The notes beneath the pieces are model-generated. The model saw only the letters and a program-made list of their open reading frames with translations. It was not told the origin of the DNA and did not search any database. Shown here one piece after another: positions 47,530-56,490 of a stretch of DNA of 64,000 bases. The stretch covers positions 620,001 to 684,000 of the forward strand of contig NZ_CP098401.1 of NCBI RefSeq assembly GCF_023674425.1, written 5' to 3'. The position numbers and the translations under genes are program-made. How positions within the stretch are numbered: the stretch's first letter is position 1; the number at the start of each line of letters is the position of its first letter. The DNA comes from Sphingomonas donggukensis. Lineage in GTDB: Bacteria; Pseudomonadota; Alphaproteobacteria; Sphingomonadales; Sphingomonadaceae.

Positions 47530-47802
47530 ATGAACAAGCAGGAATTGATCGGCCAGGTCGCGGACATGTCCGGCCTGGGCAAGGGGGATGCGGTCAAGGC
47601 GGTGGAGGCGGTGTTCGACGTCATCACCGCGTCGCTGAAGAAGGGGGACGAGGTGCGCCTGGTCGGCTTCGGCACCTTCTCGATCTCGAAGCGCAAGGCA
47701 TCGACGGGCCGCAACCCGCGCACCGGCGAACCGATGACGATCAAGGCATCGACGCAGCCGAAGTTCAAGGCGGGCAAGGGCCTGAAGGACGCGGTCAACT
47801 GA
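47530..47802 (+). CDS. hupB: HU-family DNA-binding protein
   Basis: 90-residue nucleoid protein that bends DNA. Typical start MNKQELIGQVADMSGLGKGD, the KGDEVRLVGFGTFSISKRKAS core and the arm GRNPRTGEPMTIKASTQPKF. Follows lon, as in many proteobacteria, with a 146-base gap holding its own likely promoter. Confidence 0.95.
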   Translation: MNKQELIGQVADMSGLGKGDAVKAVEAVFDVITASLKKGDEVRLVGFGTFSISKRKASTGRNPRTGEPMTIKASTQPKFKAGKGLKDAVN

Positions 47803-47889
47803 GAAGCGTTGCGCGGGCGACGGCAGGGCTGGACAGCGTGTCCCGCGTTGCCTAAAGGCCCGCTTCCCGACGGCTTCGGCCACGCTCGG

Positions 47890-47964
47890 GGGCGCGTAGC
47901 TCAGCGGTAGAGCACACCCTTCACACGGGTGGGGTCACAGGTTCAATCCCTGTCGCGCCCACCA
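47890..47964 (+). tRNA. tRNA-Val (anticodon CAC)
   Basis: Acceptor arms GGGCGCG and CGCGCCC pair fully; D arm GCTCAGCGGTAGAGC; anticodon loop TTCACAC gives CAC for GUG codons; T arm ACAGGTTCAATCCCTGT; encoded CCA at 47962-47964. Confidence 0.97.
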
Positions 47965-47966
47965 TT

Positions 47967-48006
47967 AAAAGCCCGCCAGCCCGCAACCGGGCGGCGGGCT
48001 TTTTGG
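47967..48006 (+). terminator. Rho-independent terminator after tRNA-Val
   Basis: Stem AGCCCGCC (47970-47977) with GGCGGGCT (47993-48000) followed by TTTTTGG, 3 bases after the tRNA end. Confidence 0.88.
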
Positions 48007-48058
48007 TTTCCGGCGATCGGCGACGGTTGCCGGGCAGAGGCTTCGGGAGCGGGATAGC

Positions 48059-48451
48059 ATGTTGCTGGCGATCGCAGCCGCGCTGCTCGGTACGACGCAG
48101 GCCCATCCCCGGCCCAAGGCTCCGGCCGACGACATCGTCGTGCTGGGGCGGCGGCTGGACGACTGGCGCGGCGTGCTGGTCTTCGCAGACGACGTGCCGA
48201 CCTGCCGGATCAGACAGTCCAGCGGCGATGCCGGTGTCGATGCGGTCGGCTGTTCGTCGCTCGTCTCCTGCTTTTCCCAAGCCCGGCCGCGCTATCTCTC
48301 CGCAACCGATGCGTCGAAACGGGCGCGACGACGGGCGTGGGCCGCCACGGGCCGCGACCTGTCCGCCTGCCTGTCGGCCACGCGCGACGCCGCGATCATC
48401 GAACTGGCCGAGCGCCGCTGGCGTGCGCGCGAGGCTACCGAAACCCCCTGA
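48059..48451 (+). CDS. Small secreted hypothetical protein
   Basis: 130 residues with a short signal peptide (MLLAIAAALLGTTQAH), then DDIVVLGRRLDDWRGVLVFA, several cysteines (in PTCRIRQ, VGCSS, VSCF, LSACLSA) and an Arg-rich C-terminus. GGAG precedes the ATG. Family not recognised; the cysteines suggest a disulfide-bonded exported protein. Confidence 0.6.
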   Translation: MLLAIAAALLGTTQAHPRPKAPADDIVVLGRRLDDWRGVLVFADDVPTCRIRQSSGDAGVDAVGCSSLVSCFSQARPRYLSATDASKRARRRAWAATGRDLSACLSATRDAAIIELAERRWRAREATETP

Positions 48452-48653
48452 CGCCGTCCGCCGCAGCCGCCGCTGAGCAATCGTCACACACCCGTAACAT
48501 CATCGTCACGCCCGCGTCGCCGAAGTGGCACACGCGCGTCATATCGCGTCCCTAGCGCAGCCCTCGTGATCGACAGGGGGGTTCCTGAGTCGGTCCCGGG
48601 GGGCACGCGCCTTCCGCCACACAGCGACACGCGAAAGCGACACGGGAGACGTC
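48452..48653. other. Upstream regulatory gap of the lipoprotein gene
   Basis: About 200 bases with no gene. It carries the three phased repeats listed separately (48481-48509) and a leader of roughly 140 bases before the lipoprotein start. No repeat element of the families seen elsewhere. Confidence 0.5.
48481..48509 (+). promoter_or_regulatory. Three 11-base-phased repeats resembling PhoB boxes
   Basis: TCGTCAC (48481-48487), CCGTAAC (48492-48498) and TCGTCAC (48503-48509) start exactly 11 bases apart with 4-base spacers. A PhoB box is built the same way: direct 7-base repeats of CTGTCAT-like sequence with 4-base spacers. The shared core here is GTCA/GTAA. If correct, the lipoprotein and receptor downstream belong to the phosphate starvation response. 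Confidence 0.5.
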
Positions 48654-50249
48654 ATGCGCAACCTGAAGACCCTCGGCCACGTCCTGATGGCCGGCACCGC
48701 AGCCCTGGCGCTCTCCGCATGCGACGGCGCGTCGAGCGTGGCATCGCCGGGCGAGGGAACGGTCGTCATTCCAGCCCCGACACCCTCGCCCAGTTCCACC
48801 GGCACGCCAACGCCGACCCCGGGTACCCCGGCGGCCAGCTGCCCCAGCGGCTTCAACGACGGCGGCGTCGTCGGCAACTACCGCGCGTGCCGCCTGCCGT
48901 CGCTCATCACCGGCTCGCTCAGCCTCGCGAAGGTCGCGGGCGTCGCCTATGAGATCAACGGCCGCGTCGATGTCGGCGTCGATGCCGGCGGATCGGGCAC
49001 CGCCAGCACCCAGACCGGCATCCTGAACATCGCCGCGGGCGTGCTGATCTTCGCGAACACGACCAATGCCGACAACGACTTCCTGATCGTCAACCGCGGC
49101 AGCCGCATCGCCGCGGAGGGCACCGAGAGCCAGCCGATCGTCTTCACCGCACAGCAGAACCTAACCGGCGGCGTCACCGACGAATCGCAGGGGCTGTGGG
49201 GCGGCGTGATCCTGGCCGGCCGTGCGCCGATCTCGAACTGCAACCTCGGGGGGGTCGCCGGCGGCGCGGTCAATTGCGAGAACGTCGTCGAGGGAACCGG
49301 CAACGCGCTGTACGGTGGCGCCACGCCGACTGACACGTCGGGCACGTTCCGCTACGTCCAGATCCGCTATTCGGGCACCGTCATCAGCCCGAACAACGAG
49401 CTGCAGGGGCTGACGCTGGGCGGCGTTGGTTCGGGCACGACGATCGACCACGTCCAGGTCCACAATTCGTCCGACGACGGGATCGAGGTGTTCGGCGGTC
49501 GCGTGAACATGCGCTATCTGGCGATTACCGGCGCCGACGACGACGGGCTGGATACCGATGTGGGCTGGCAGGGTTTCGTCCAGTTCCTGATCGCGGCGCA
49601 GAAGCCGAACAACACCCAGACCGACAATTATTCGACCGAGATCGATTCGAACGGCAACGAGGACGCGCTGCCGCGCCAGAACTACCGTCTGGCGAACTTC
49701 ACCTTCATCGACACCTCGACCGCGACCAACGCCGCGATCCGCATCCGCGGCGGCGCCGACGTGACGATGGTGAACGGCATCGTCCAGTCGAACACGCCGT
49801 GCCTGAACATCGTGGCGGGCGAGACGTCGTCGGCCGACAAGTCGACGGTGCGCGGCGCCAACAGCGCGCTGCAGGACAATGGTCCGCCGGTGTTCAACGC
49901 GCTGTTCTTCGCCTGCACGGGCAGCCTGTCGACGACCACCACCGTCAACGGCATCACGGTGACGACCGCCGAACAGGATGCGCTGGTCGCTGCGGGCAGC
50001 AACAACACGACGAACGGCACCGCGGCGACGGCGTTGCAGAACGGCTTCTACCCGACCAGCACCACGCTGGCGGTGACGCCGTTCAATGCCGCGACGCTCA
50101 ATCCGTCGGGATCGGCATTCTTCGTCCAGACCAGCTACATCGGCGCGGTCAGCGGCCCGAACGACACGTGGTTCCGCGGCTGGACCTGCAATTCCAACCG
50201 CGCGAACTTCGGCACCACCAGCGGCGCCTGCACCGGCCTGCCGAGCTGA
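48654..50249 (+). CDS. Beta-helix-like surface or periplasmic lipoprotein
   Basis: 531 residues. A lipoprotein signal peptide ends in the lipobox LSAC with the cysteine at residue 23, followed by Asp at +2. A Pro/Thr/Ser linker (PAPTPSPSSTGTPTPTPG) leads to a long repetitive beta domain: ADNDFLIVNRGSRIAAEGT, GLWGGVILAGRAPISNC, TFRYVQIRYSGTVISPNNEL, TTIDHVQVHNSSDDGIEVFGG, which looks like a right-handed parallel beta helix. No catalytic motif is seen. A TonB-dependent receptor gene follows after 75 bases, so the two likely work together, for example as a surface binder and transporter. Function not known. Confidence 0.75.
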   Translation: MRNLKTLGHVLMAGTAALALSACDGASSVASPGEGTVVIPAPTPSPSSTGTPTPTPGTPAASCPSGFNDGGVVGNYRACRLPSLITGSLSLAKVAGVAYEINGRVDVGVDAGGSGTASTQTGILNIAAGVLIFANTTNADNDFLIVNRGSRIAAEGTESQPIVFTAQQNLTGGVTDESQGLWGGVILAGRAPISNCNLGGVAGGAVNCENVVEGTGNALYGGATPTDTSGTFRYVQIRYSGTVISPNNELQGLTLGGVGSGTTIDHVQVHNSSDDGIEVFGGRVNMRYLAITGADDDGLDTDVGWQGFVQFLIAAQKPNNTQTDNYSTEIDSNGNEDALPRQNYRLANFTFIDTSTATNAAIRIRGGADVTMVNGIVQSNTPCLNIVAGETSSADKSTVRGANSALQDNGPPVFNALFFACTGSLSTTTTVNGITVTTAEQDALVAAGSNNTTNGTAATALQNGFYPTSTTLAVTPFNAATLNPSGSAFFVQTSYIGAVSGPNDTWFRGWTCNSNRANFGTTSGACTGLPS

Positions 50250-50324
50250 TGCGCGGTCCGGGGCGGCGTTCCCCAAGCCGCCGCCCCGGTTCCCAACCCC
50301 CTCGACACCGGAAGCCGTCGCCCC

Positions 50325-53033
50325 ATGAAGACCTTCGCCGCCCTCTGCCTTGCGAGCACCGCGTTCGTGGCGCCCGCCGCGCTCGCCCAGACTGCCACGC
50401 CGCCCGCGTCCACCGCGAGCACGCCGCCCGCAGAAGCGACCCAGGACGCCACGTCTGCGCCCCAGCCCGCGCCGCAGGACGCACCGATCGAAGTGTCGGC
50501 GCCGGGCCAGCCGGAGCTTGAGGATATCGTCGTCGTCGGGCGCAACATCCCCGACGTCGTGCGCGCCACGCCGCAGGTGGTGTCGGTGCTGTCGGCGGCG
50601 GATATCGCGCGCACGGGCGAGGGCGACATCGCCGGGGCGCTTCAGCGCGTGACCGGGCTGTCGCTGGTCGGCAACGGCTTCGTGTTCGTGCGCGGGCTTG
50701 GCGACCGCTATTCCTCGTCGCTGCTGAACGGATCGCCGCTCCCGAGCCCCGAGCCGCTGCGCCGCGTCGTCCCGCTCGACATCTTCCCGACCAACGTCAT
50801 CGCCTCCAGCCTGGTGCAGAAGAGCTATTCGGCCAACTACGCGGGCGAGTTCGGCGGCGGCGTCATCAACCTGACGACGCTGGCGGTGCCCGAAAAGAGC
50901 TTCCTTCAGATCGGCGGCGCGATCAGCGCGGACACGGTGACGACCAGCGAACTCGGCTACGTCTATGACGGCGGACGCCACGACTGGACCGGGTTCGATT
51001 CGGGCGAGCGCACCGTGCCGGGCTTCATCAAGGCGGCGGGTGCGGCGGGCACGTCGGTGACCAATGCCGCGGACCTCATCAACCTCTCTAACGCGCCGAC
51101 GACACTGCTGCTCGCCAACAACCACATTCCGGCCAACTGGTCGGGCGACATGAGCTTCGGTACGTCGGTGGACGTGGGCGGGGTGCGGCTGGGGATCATC
51201 GGCGCGGGCGGGATCAACAACGGCTGGCGGACGCGCGACGCGACCCAGCAGGTGACCGACGCCGCATCGGGCGCGCTGGTCCGCGATTTCCGCACCGTGC
51301 TGACCGACAATCGCGTGATCGTGAACGGCCTGATCGGCCTGGGCGCGCAGTTCGGCGAGCACAAGATCCGCTTCACCAACCTCTATATCCACGACACGCT
51401 CAAGCAGGGGCGGCTGGCGCGGGGCAATACCAGCAACATCGGCGTGTTGGCCGGTGGCATCCAGCCGTTCGTCGAACAGAACACCAACTGGTTCGAGCGT
51501 CAGCTGTTCGACAGCCAGCTGGTCGGCGAGTTCCGCTTCGACGATCTCTCGGTCGACCTGCGCGGCAGCTATGCGAACACGAAGCGCAATTCGCCCTACG
51601 AACGCGCGTTCACCTATCAGTATGACAGTGCGCTCGCGAAGGATTACGTGAATAATCTGTCGGGCCTGATGGGCGCGAGCGTCAACTTCTCCGAACTGGA
51701 CGAGACGCTCTGGTCCGGCCAGGCGGACGTCACCTACAAGCTGCCGACCGCCCGCCCGGTGTCGCTGTCGGCGGGCTATTACTACAGCGATACGAGCCGC
51801 GATTCGACGCGCTACACCTTCCGATACCAGTTGCCGGGCGGGGTCGCACTGAACCCGGTGGCGGCGCAGCAGCGACCCGATTTCCTGCTGTCCGATTCGT
51901 CTATCCAGCGGTTCGGCATCATCCTGCAGAATACATCGACCGCGCTCGGCGCGTCGGCCTATGATGCGGCGCTGACGATCCATGCCGGCTACGGCCAGGT
52001 CGAGGGCGAGGTGCTCGACGGCCTGCGCGCCACCGCGGGGGTTCGCTATGAAAAGGCCGACGAGCAGGTCAACACCATCGGCGGCACCCGCAACACGCGG
52101 CTGAACAACGGCTATTGGCTGCCCGCGCTGACGGTTACGTGGAATTTCGCCGCCGACCAGCAGCTGCGCCTGCACGGTTCGAAGACGCTGGCCCGCCCGC
52201 AATTCCGCGAGCTTGCGCCGCAAATCTACCAGGATTTCGAAAGCGATCGCCAGTTCTTCGGCAACCCGCTGCTGGTCGATTCGCAGCTGTACAATGCCGA
52301 GGCGCGGTACGAATGGTTCTTCGCCCGCGACCAGCGCGTGACGCTGGCCGGGTTCTTCAAGAAGATCGACAATCCGATCGAGGCGATCGCGTTCTTCCCG
52401 GCGGGCACCGACAGCCTCCAGACCGGCTTCTCCAATGCGCCGTCCGCCAAACTCTATGGCGCGGAAGTCGAGGTTCAGAAATATTTCCCGCTCGATACCG
52501 TGTTTTCCAGCGATTTCTTCGCGACGAAACGCATCATCGCGATTGCCAATTACACCTACACTAAGTCGAAGGTGTCGGCGGGCACCGAGCTGGTCGCCAG
52601 CCCCTTGCAGCCGCTGAACGGCGCGCCCGTGCTCCAGCCGGCGAACCTCCTGTTCCGCGATGGCGCGCCGCTGGTCGGGCAGTCGGACCACCTGGTGAAC
52701 CTGCAGCTCGGGATCGAGGACAAGGCGTCGCTCAGCCAGCTGACGTTCCTGTTCAACTACGCCAGCGACCGCGTGACCAATCGCGGGCCGGTGTCGGCGG
52801 GCGGCGGCGTGCGCCTGCCAGACCTGAAGGAGCGCCCCGGCATCCGCTTCGACATCGTCGCGCGCCAGGGCTTCGAGATCGCCGGCGGCCAGTTCGAGGC
52901 GAAGTTCGAGGCGCGCAACCTGACCAAGACCCGCTATCAGGAATTCCAGGATTTCGGCAACGGGAAGCGCGTGGACGTCAACACCTACGACATCGGCCGG
53001 GTGTTTTCGCTGGGCCTGAGCGCCAAGTTCTAA
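50325..53033 (+). CDS. TonB-dependent outer membrane receptor paired with the lipoprotein
   Basis: 902 residues: signal peptide (FAALCLASTAFVAPAALAQ), Pro/Ala-rich N-terminal stretch, TonB box-like EDIVVVGRN, and a plug with FVRGLGDRYSSSLLNGSPLPSPEPLRRVVPL (in two parts: GLGDRYSSSLLNG and PEPLRRVVPLDIFP) and GEFGGGVINL. This RGLGDRYSS plug subgroup differs from the receptor at 7-10 kb. The C-terminus ends in IGRVFSLGLSAKF, a proper barrel signal. Co-oriented with the lipoprotein 75 bases upstream; probably one transcript under the Pho-like site. Ligand unknown. Confidence 0.9.
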   Translation: MKTFAALCLASTAFVAPAALAQTATPPASTASTPPAEATQDATSAPQPAPQDAPIEVSAPGQPELEDIVVVGRNIPDVVRATPQVVSVLSAADIARTGEGDIAGALQRVTGLSLVGNGFVFVRGLGDRYSSSLLNGSPLPSPEPLRRVVPLDIFPTNVIASSLVQKSYSANYAGEFGGGVINLTTLAVPEKSFLQIGGAISADTVTTSELGYVYDGGRHDWTGFDSGERTVPGFIKAAGAAGTSVTNAADLINLSNAPTTLLLANNHIPANWSGDMSFGTSVDVGGVRLGIIGAGGINNGWRTRDATQQVTDAASGALVRDFRTVLTDNRVIVNGLIGLGAQFGEHKIRFTNLYIHDTLKQGRLARGNTSNIGVLAGGIQPFVEQNTNWFERQLFDSQLVGEFRFDDLSVDLRGSYANTKRNSPYERAFTYQYDSALAKDYVNNLSGLMGASVNFSELDETLWSGQADVTYKLPTARPVSLSAGYYYSDTSRDSTRYTFRYQLPGGVALNPVAAQQRPDFLLSDSSIQRFGIILQNTSTALGASAYDAALTIHAGYGQVEGEVLDGLRATAGVRYEKADEQVNTIGGTRNTRLNNGYWLPALTVTWNFAADQQLRLHGSKTLARPQFRELAPQIYQDFESDRQFFGNPLLVDSQLYNAEARYEWFFARDQRVTLAGFFKKIDNPIEAIAFFPAGTDSLQTGFSNAPSAKLYGAEVEVQKYFPLDTVFSSDFFATKRIIAIANYTYTKSKVSAGTELVASPLQPLNGAPVLQPANLLFRDGAPLVGQSDHLVNLQLGIEDKASLSQLTFLFNYASDRVTNRGPVSAGGGVRLPDLKERPGIRFDIVARQGFEIAGGQFEAKFEARNLTKTRYQEFQDFGNGKRVDVNTYDIGRVFSLGLSAKF

Positions 53034-53157
53034 AATCCTCCCCGGTACGGGGAGGGGGACCAGCGCAGCTGGTGGAGGGGGATGGCCGCTTACGCTGCGC
53101 TCGCGGCCTACCCCCTCCGTCACGCTTTGCGTGCCACCTCCCCGTGCCGGGGAGGAG
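53034..53157. repeat. Palindromic element (family D)
   Basis: CCTCCCCGGTACGGGGAGG at the left and CACCTCCCCGTGCCGGGGAGG at the right, with an inner GGTGGAGGGGGATGG / TACCCCCTCCGTCACG inverted part. Same type as 17329-17449. It fills the gap between two convergent genes and may end transcription of both. Confidence 0.7.
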
Positions 53158-53838
53158 TTATCGCGGCCAAGCGCGCTCGCGAAACCACTTGGTGATGACG
53201 TATTTCGTGCCCGCTCGTACCTTCATGCCGTGGTGGAGCGTCGACGGGTTAACGCTGCCGTCGGGTCGCAAATTGTTCCAGGCGAGCAATTTGCCGACCT
53301 CGGGCTGGACGATCTTGTCGATCGCCTTGAACCGGGTCGCGCCGCCGGCTTCGACCGCGTTCAGGTAGATCATCACGGTCCAGGTCCGCTGCCCCGACAC
53401 CGTGCAGAACTTCGCGAAATCGGCGCCGCGCGGTTCGAAATAGTCGGTGTGCGCCTTGAACTCCTGACCCACCGCATAGCGCTGGCCCTGCATCGGTTCG
53501 CCGTGCGCCATGTCGAGGCCGGTCAGCGCGGCGATTCGCGCGTCGATCGCGGCGACGGTCGGATCGGCGTCGGGCAGGTGGCAGGTCTCGCTGGTCCGGA
53601 AGGCATCGTCGCCGTTATAGTCTGATACGGTCGACGGCTGGCGCTCCGCATCGATCTGTCGGATCACCTCGGTGCAGGTTTTCGCGTCCAGAAAATTGCG
53701 GCAGATGAACAGGTTGAGCTTGGGATTGGGCACCCGTTGCAAGCCGGGATGCGCCATCAACCGCGCGATCACCGGCTGCGGCGGATAGCCCGACCCGGGC
53801 GAAGGCTGGACCTGGGTTACGGTATCGGCAGCAAGCAT
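53158..53838 (-). CDS. 2-oxoglutarate/Fe(II) oxygenase, prolyl 4-hydroxylase-like
   Basis: 226 residues. The C-terminal double-stranded beta helix has the iron ligands in FKAHTDYFEP (HxD) and LHHGMKVRAGTKYVITKWF (distal His plus the lysine that binds 2-oxoglutarate). The N-terminal helical part is VPNPKLNLFICRNFLDAKTC. Similar bacterial proteins hydroxylate proline in proteins or peptides; the target is unknown. ATG at 53836-53838 chosen; the ribosome site is weak. Confidence 0.85.
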   Translation of the reverse strand: MLAADTVTQVQPSPGSGYPPQPVIARLMAHPGLQRVPNPKLNLFICRNFLDAKTCTEVIRQIDAERQPSTVSDYNGDDAFRTSETCHLPDADPTVAAIDARIAALTGLDMAHGEPMQGQRYAVGQEFKAHTDYFEPRGADFAKFCTVSGQRTWTVMIYLNAVEAGGATRFKAIDKIVQPEVGKLLAWNNLRPDGSVNPSTLHHGMKVRAGTKYVITKWFRERAWPR

Positions 53839-53900
53839 GAAATCATTGTGCCCGAGCCTTGATCGCCGACGCAACCCCGGCTAAGCGCGCCCCTTCCACG

Positions 53901-53977
53901 GCGATCGTAGTTCAATTGGTTAGAGCGTCGGCTTGTGATGCCGGATGTTGCGGGTTCAAGTCCCGTCGGTCGCCCCA
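53901..53977 (+). tRNA. tRNA-His (anticodon GUG)
   Basis: Anticodon loop TTGTGAT gives GTG. The acceptor GCGATCG pairs with CGGTCGC (one T-G pair), and an extra G at 53900 opposite C73 is the G-1 identity base of tRNA-His. T arm GCGGGTTCAAGTCCCGT and encoded CCA (53975-53977). Confidence 0.97.
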
Positions 53978-54076
53978 TTTTCCCGCAGCCTGAAAAGCCA
54001 AGTTTGGGCTGGCGCAACGCCGCCTAAAACAATATTGCGCGACCCTGACATTTCATATCAGCCGGTCGAGGTAGCG

Positions 54077-55129
54077 ATGAGCGCGGTTTGGAACCTTCCC
54101 GATTTCGATGAGCACGAGGGCGTGCACCATTTCCGCGACTCGGCCAGCGGCCTGACCGCGGTCGTCGCGGTCCATTCGACCAAGCTTGGGCCGGCAGCGG
54201 GCGGCGTGCGCTTCTGGCATTATGCCAGCGGCGACGCGGCGATCACCGACGCGCTGCGCCTGTCGCGTGGCATGAGCTACAAGAACGCGATGGCCGGCCT
54301 GCCGCTGGGTGGCGGCAAGGGCGTCGTGCTGGCGAGCGAGCCGGGCGCGACGATCACCGAGGCGCAGCTGGTCGCATTCGGCGATGCGGTCGAGTCGCTC
54401 GGCGGGCGCTATGTCACCGCCGAGGACGTCGGCATGTCCGAGGCGCGGATGGGCACCATCGCCACGCGCACCAAGCACGTCTCCGGCCTGCCGGTTGCGG
54501 CGGGCGGGGCGGGGGGCGACCCCGGTCCGTTCACCGCGATGGGCGTGTATCTGGGCGTCAACGCCGCCGCCCGGCGTGCGCTGGGGGCCGAGAGCATGAA
54601 GGGCGTGCACGTCGCTATCCAGGGCGTCGGCAGCGTCGGCGGCGGGCTCGCCCGGCTGCTGGCCGCGGACGGCGCGAAGCTGACCATCGCCGACGTGAAC
54701 GAGGAGAAGGCCCGCGCGCTCGCGGCAGAACTCGGCGCGGACGTCGCGGCTTCCGACGCGGTGCTCGCGACGCCGTGCGACATCGTCAGCCCCAACGCGC
54801 TCGGCGCGATCCTCGACGAAACGTCGATCGCCGCGCTCGATTGCAAGGCGGTGGCGGGTGGTGCCAACAACCAGCTGCGCGAGGCACGTCACGGCGCGGT
54901 CCTCGCCGCACGCGGCATCCTCTACGCGCCGGATTATGTCATCAACGCCGGCGGCATCATCAACGTCGGCCTGGAGTATCTCGGCCACGGCGACCGTGCC
55001 GAGGTCGAGGCGCGCATTGCCCGCATTCCCGACCGCCTGGTCGAAGTGTGGGACGAGGCCGATCGCACCGGCCAGCCCTCCAGCGACGTCGCCGACGCCA
55101 TCGCCCGCCGCCTGATCGGGCGGGGCTGA
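54077..55129 (+). CDS. Leucine/valine-type amino acid dehydrogenase
   Basis: NAD(P)-dependent oxidative deaminase of the Glu/Leu/Phe/Val dehydrogenase family. 350 residues, about the size of leucine dehydrogenase. Seen: GPAAGGVRFWHYASGDAAITD, active-site LSRGMSYKNAMAGLPLGGGKGV with both lysines, RYVTAEDVGMSEARM, and the nucleotide fold VAIQGVGSVGGGLARLL. Likely degrades or interconverts branched-chain amino acids; exact substrate preference cannot be read off. ATG 54077 with GAGGT upstream. Confidence 0.9.
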   Translation: MSAVWNLPDFDEHEGVHHFRDSASGLTAVVAVHSTKLGPAAGGVRFWHYASGDAAITDALRLSRGMSYKNAMAGLPLGGGKGVVLASEPGATITEAQLVAFGDAVESLGGRYVTAEDVGMSEARMGTIATRTKHVSGLPVAAGGAGGDPGPFTAMGVYLGVNAAARRALGAESMKGVHVAIQGVGSVGGGLARLLAADGAKLTIADVNEEKARALAAELGADVAASDAVLATPCDIVSPNALGAILDETSIAALDCKAVAGGANNQLREARHGAVLAARGILYAPDYVINAGGIINVGLEYLGHGDRAEVEARIARIPDRLVEVWDEADRTGQPSSDVADAIARRLIGRG

Positions 55130-55211
55130 TTCTGGGCGGGAGGGTGCCGCGCGTCCTCCCCCACACGTCGCACGTGACGTCACCGCAATCTTCGCCTAGC
55201 AATCGTCAGCC

Positions 55212-55934
55212 GTGCCAAGTCTTCATGCCCTCGCCAATCCTGCCCGCTTCCTGAAGATCGCGAGGCCGCTGACGCCCGTGCTGTTCTGGCTCGGTGCGGC
55301 GCTGATCGCGATCGGAGCATGGGCCGGGCTGACGCAGACCCCGCCCGACTACCTCCAGGGCGAGAGCGTTCGCATCCTCTATATCCATGTGCCGACCGCG
55401 TGGCTCGGGATGGGCGGCTGGTCGAGCCTTGCCATCGCCAGCATTTCGTATCTCGTCTGGCGCCACCCGCTCGCCAACGTCGCCGCGCGTGCGATCGCGC
55501 TGCCGGGGGCGCTGTTCGCATTCCTGTGCCTTGCCACGGGATCGATCTGGGGGCGCCCGACCTGGGGGACGTGGTGGCAGTGGGACGGGCGGCTGACGTC
55601 GATGCTGCTGCTGTTCTTCGTGTACCTCGCCTATCTCGCGCTCGCTCGCGCCGATGCCGAGCGGGGCGGCGACGGGCGCGTGCCGGCGCTGTTCGGGGTG
55701 GCGGGGACGGTGCTGCTGCCGATCATCCGCTATTCGGTCATCTGGTGGAATACGCTGCATCAAGGCCCGAGCATCACCGTTTCGGGATCGAGCATCGATA
55801 GCGCGATCCTGTGGCCGCTCTGGTTTACGCTCTCGGGCTTCTCGCTGTTCTTCGGCGCGGTCGTGCTGATGCGGATGCGGACGATCCTGGCCGGGCAGCG
55901 CGTCGAGGCGCGGATGCGGCGGATGGCGGCATGA
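55212..55934 (+). CDS. ccmC: Heme exporter protein CcmC
   Basis: Membrane protein that presents heme to CcmE during cytochrome c maturation. 240 residues with six hydrophobic segments and the tryptophan-rich heme motif GRPTWGTWWQWDGRLTSMLL between them, with the flanking histidines (YIHVPTAW, WWNTLHQGPS). It begins at a GTG. No ccmA or ccmB lies upstream. Overlaps ccmD by ATGA. Confidence 0.93.
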   Translation: MPSLHALANPARFLKIARPLTPVLFWLGAALIAIGAWAGLTQTPPDYLQGESVRILYIHVPTAWLGMGGWSSLAIASISYLVWRHPLANVAARAIALPGALFAFLCLATGSIWGRPTWGTWWQWDGRLTSMLLLFFVYLAYLALARADAERGGDGRVPALFGVAGTVLLPIIRYSVIWWNTLHQGPSITVSGSSIDSAILWPLWFTLSGFSLFFGAVVLMRMRTILAGQRVEARMRRMAA

Positions 55935-56059
55935 ACGCCTGGCCGTTCGTCCTGGCCGCCTGGGGGCTGACGCTGGTCGCCAGCATCGCGGTCGCCTTCG
56001 TGTCGTGGATGGCGATGCGTCGCGCCGAGGGCGCCGCCGACAGGCTGAAACGCCCGTGA
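55931..56059 (+). CDS. ccmD: Heme exporter protein CcmD
   Basis: A 42-residue single-pass membrane protein (MNAWPFVLAAWGLTLVASIA then RRAEG) that helps release holo-CcmE from the CcmABC complex. Its position between ccmC and ccmE, its four-base overlaps with both and the size of CcmD identify it. Confidence 0.85.
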   Translation: MNAWPFVLAAWGLTLVASIAVAFVSWMAMRRAEGAADRLKRP

Positions 56060-56490
56060 AAGCGAAGCATCAGCGCCTGACCCTGGTCCTCCTCGCGCTC
56101 GCCGCGGTGGTGGGGGCGGGGCTGCTCGCGTTGTCGGCACTGAAGGATCAGGCCGCGTTCTTCTACTCGCCGAGCGACCTTGCCGCCGCGGGCAACCCGG
56201 TAGGCCAGCGCATGCGGCTGGGCGGCATGGTCGCCGTCGGGTCGGTCGCGAAGCTGGCCGATGGCGTCACCACGCGCTTTGTCGTGACCGACAACGCCCG
56301 GACGGTCGCGGTGGTGTACAAGGGCATCGTCCCCGACCTGTTCCGCGAGGGCAGTGGCGTGGTCGCCGAAGGGCAGGTGGCCGCGAACGGCGGCTTCGTC
56401 GCCGACACCATCCTCGCCAAGCACGATGAACGCTACATGCCGCCGCAAATGGCGGGCAAGATGCACAAGACCGAGACGCTGGAGAAATGA
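56056..56490 (+). CDS. ccmE: Periplasmic heme chaperone CcmE
   Basis: Carries heme from CcmC to CcmF. 144 residues from a GTG at 56056 overlapping ccmD: N-terminal anchor (RLTLVLLALAAVVGAGLLALS), OB-fold core and the covalent heme-binding histidine in LAKHDERYMPP near the C-terminus. Confidence 0.95.
   Translation: MKAKHQRLTLVLLALAAVVGAGLLALSALKDQAAFFYSPSDLAAAGNPVGQRMRLGGMVAVGSVAKLADGVTTRFVVTDNARTVAVVYKGIVPDLFREGSGVVAEGQVAANGGFVADTILAKHDERYMPPQMAGKMHKTETLEK

Noticed and set aside
49161..53123. A 1320-codon open frame on the minus strand opposite the lipoprotein and the second TonB-dependent receptor
   Set aside because: It is the antisense shadow of two clear genes in GC-rich DNA; its product is Arg/Ala/Gly-rich without any domain.
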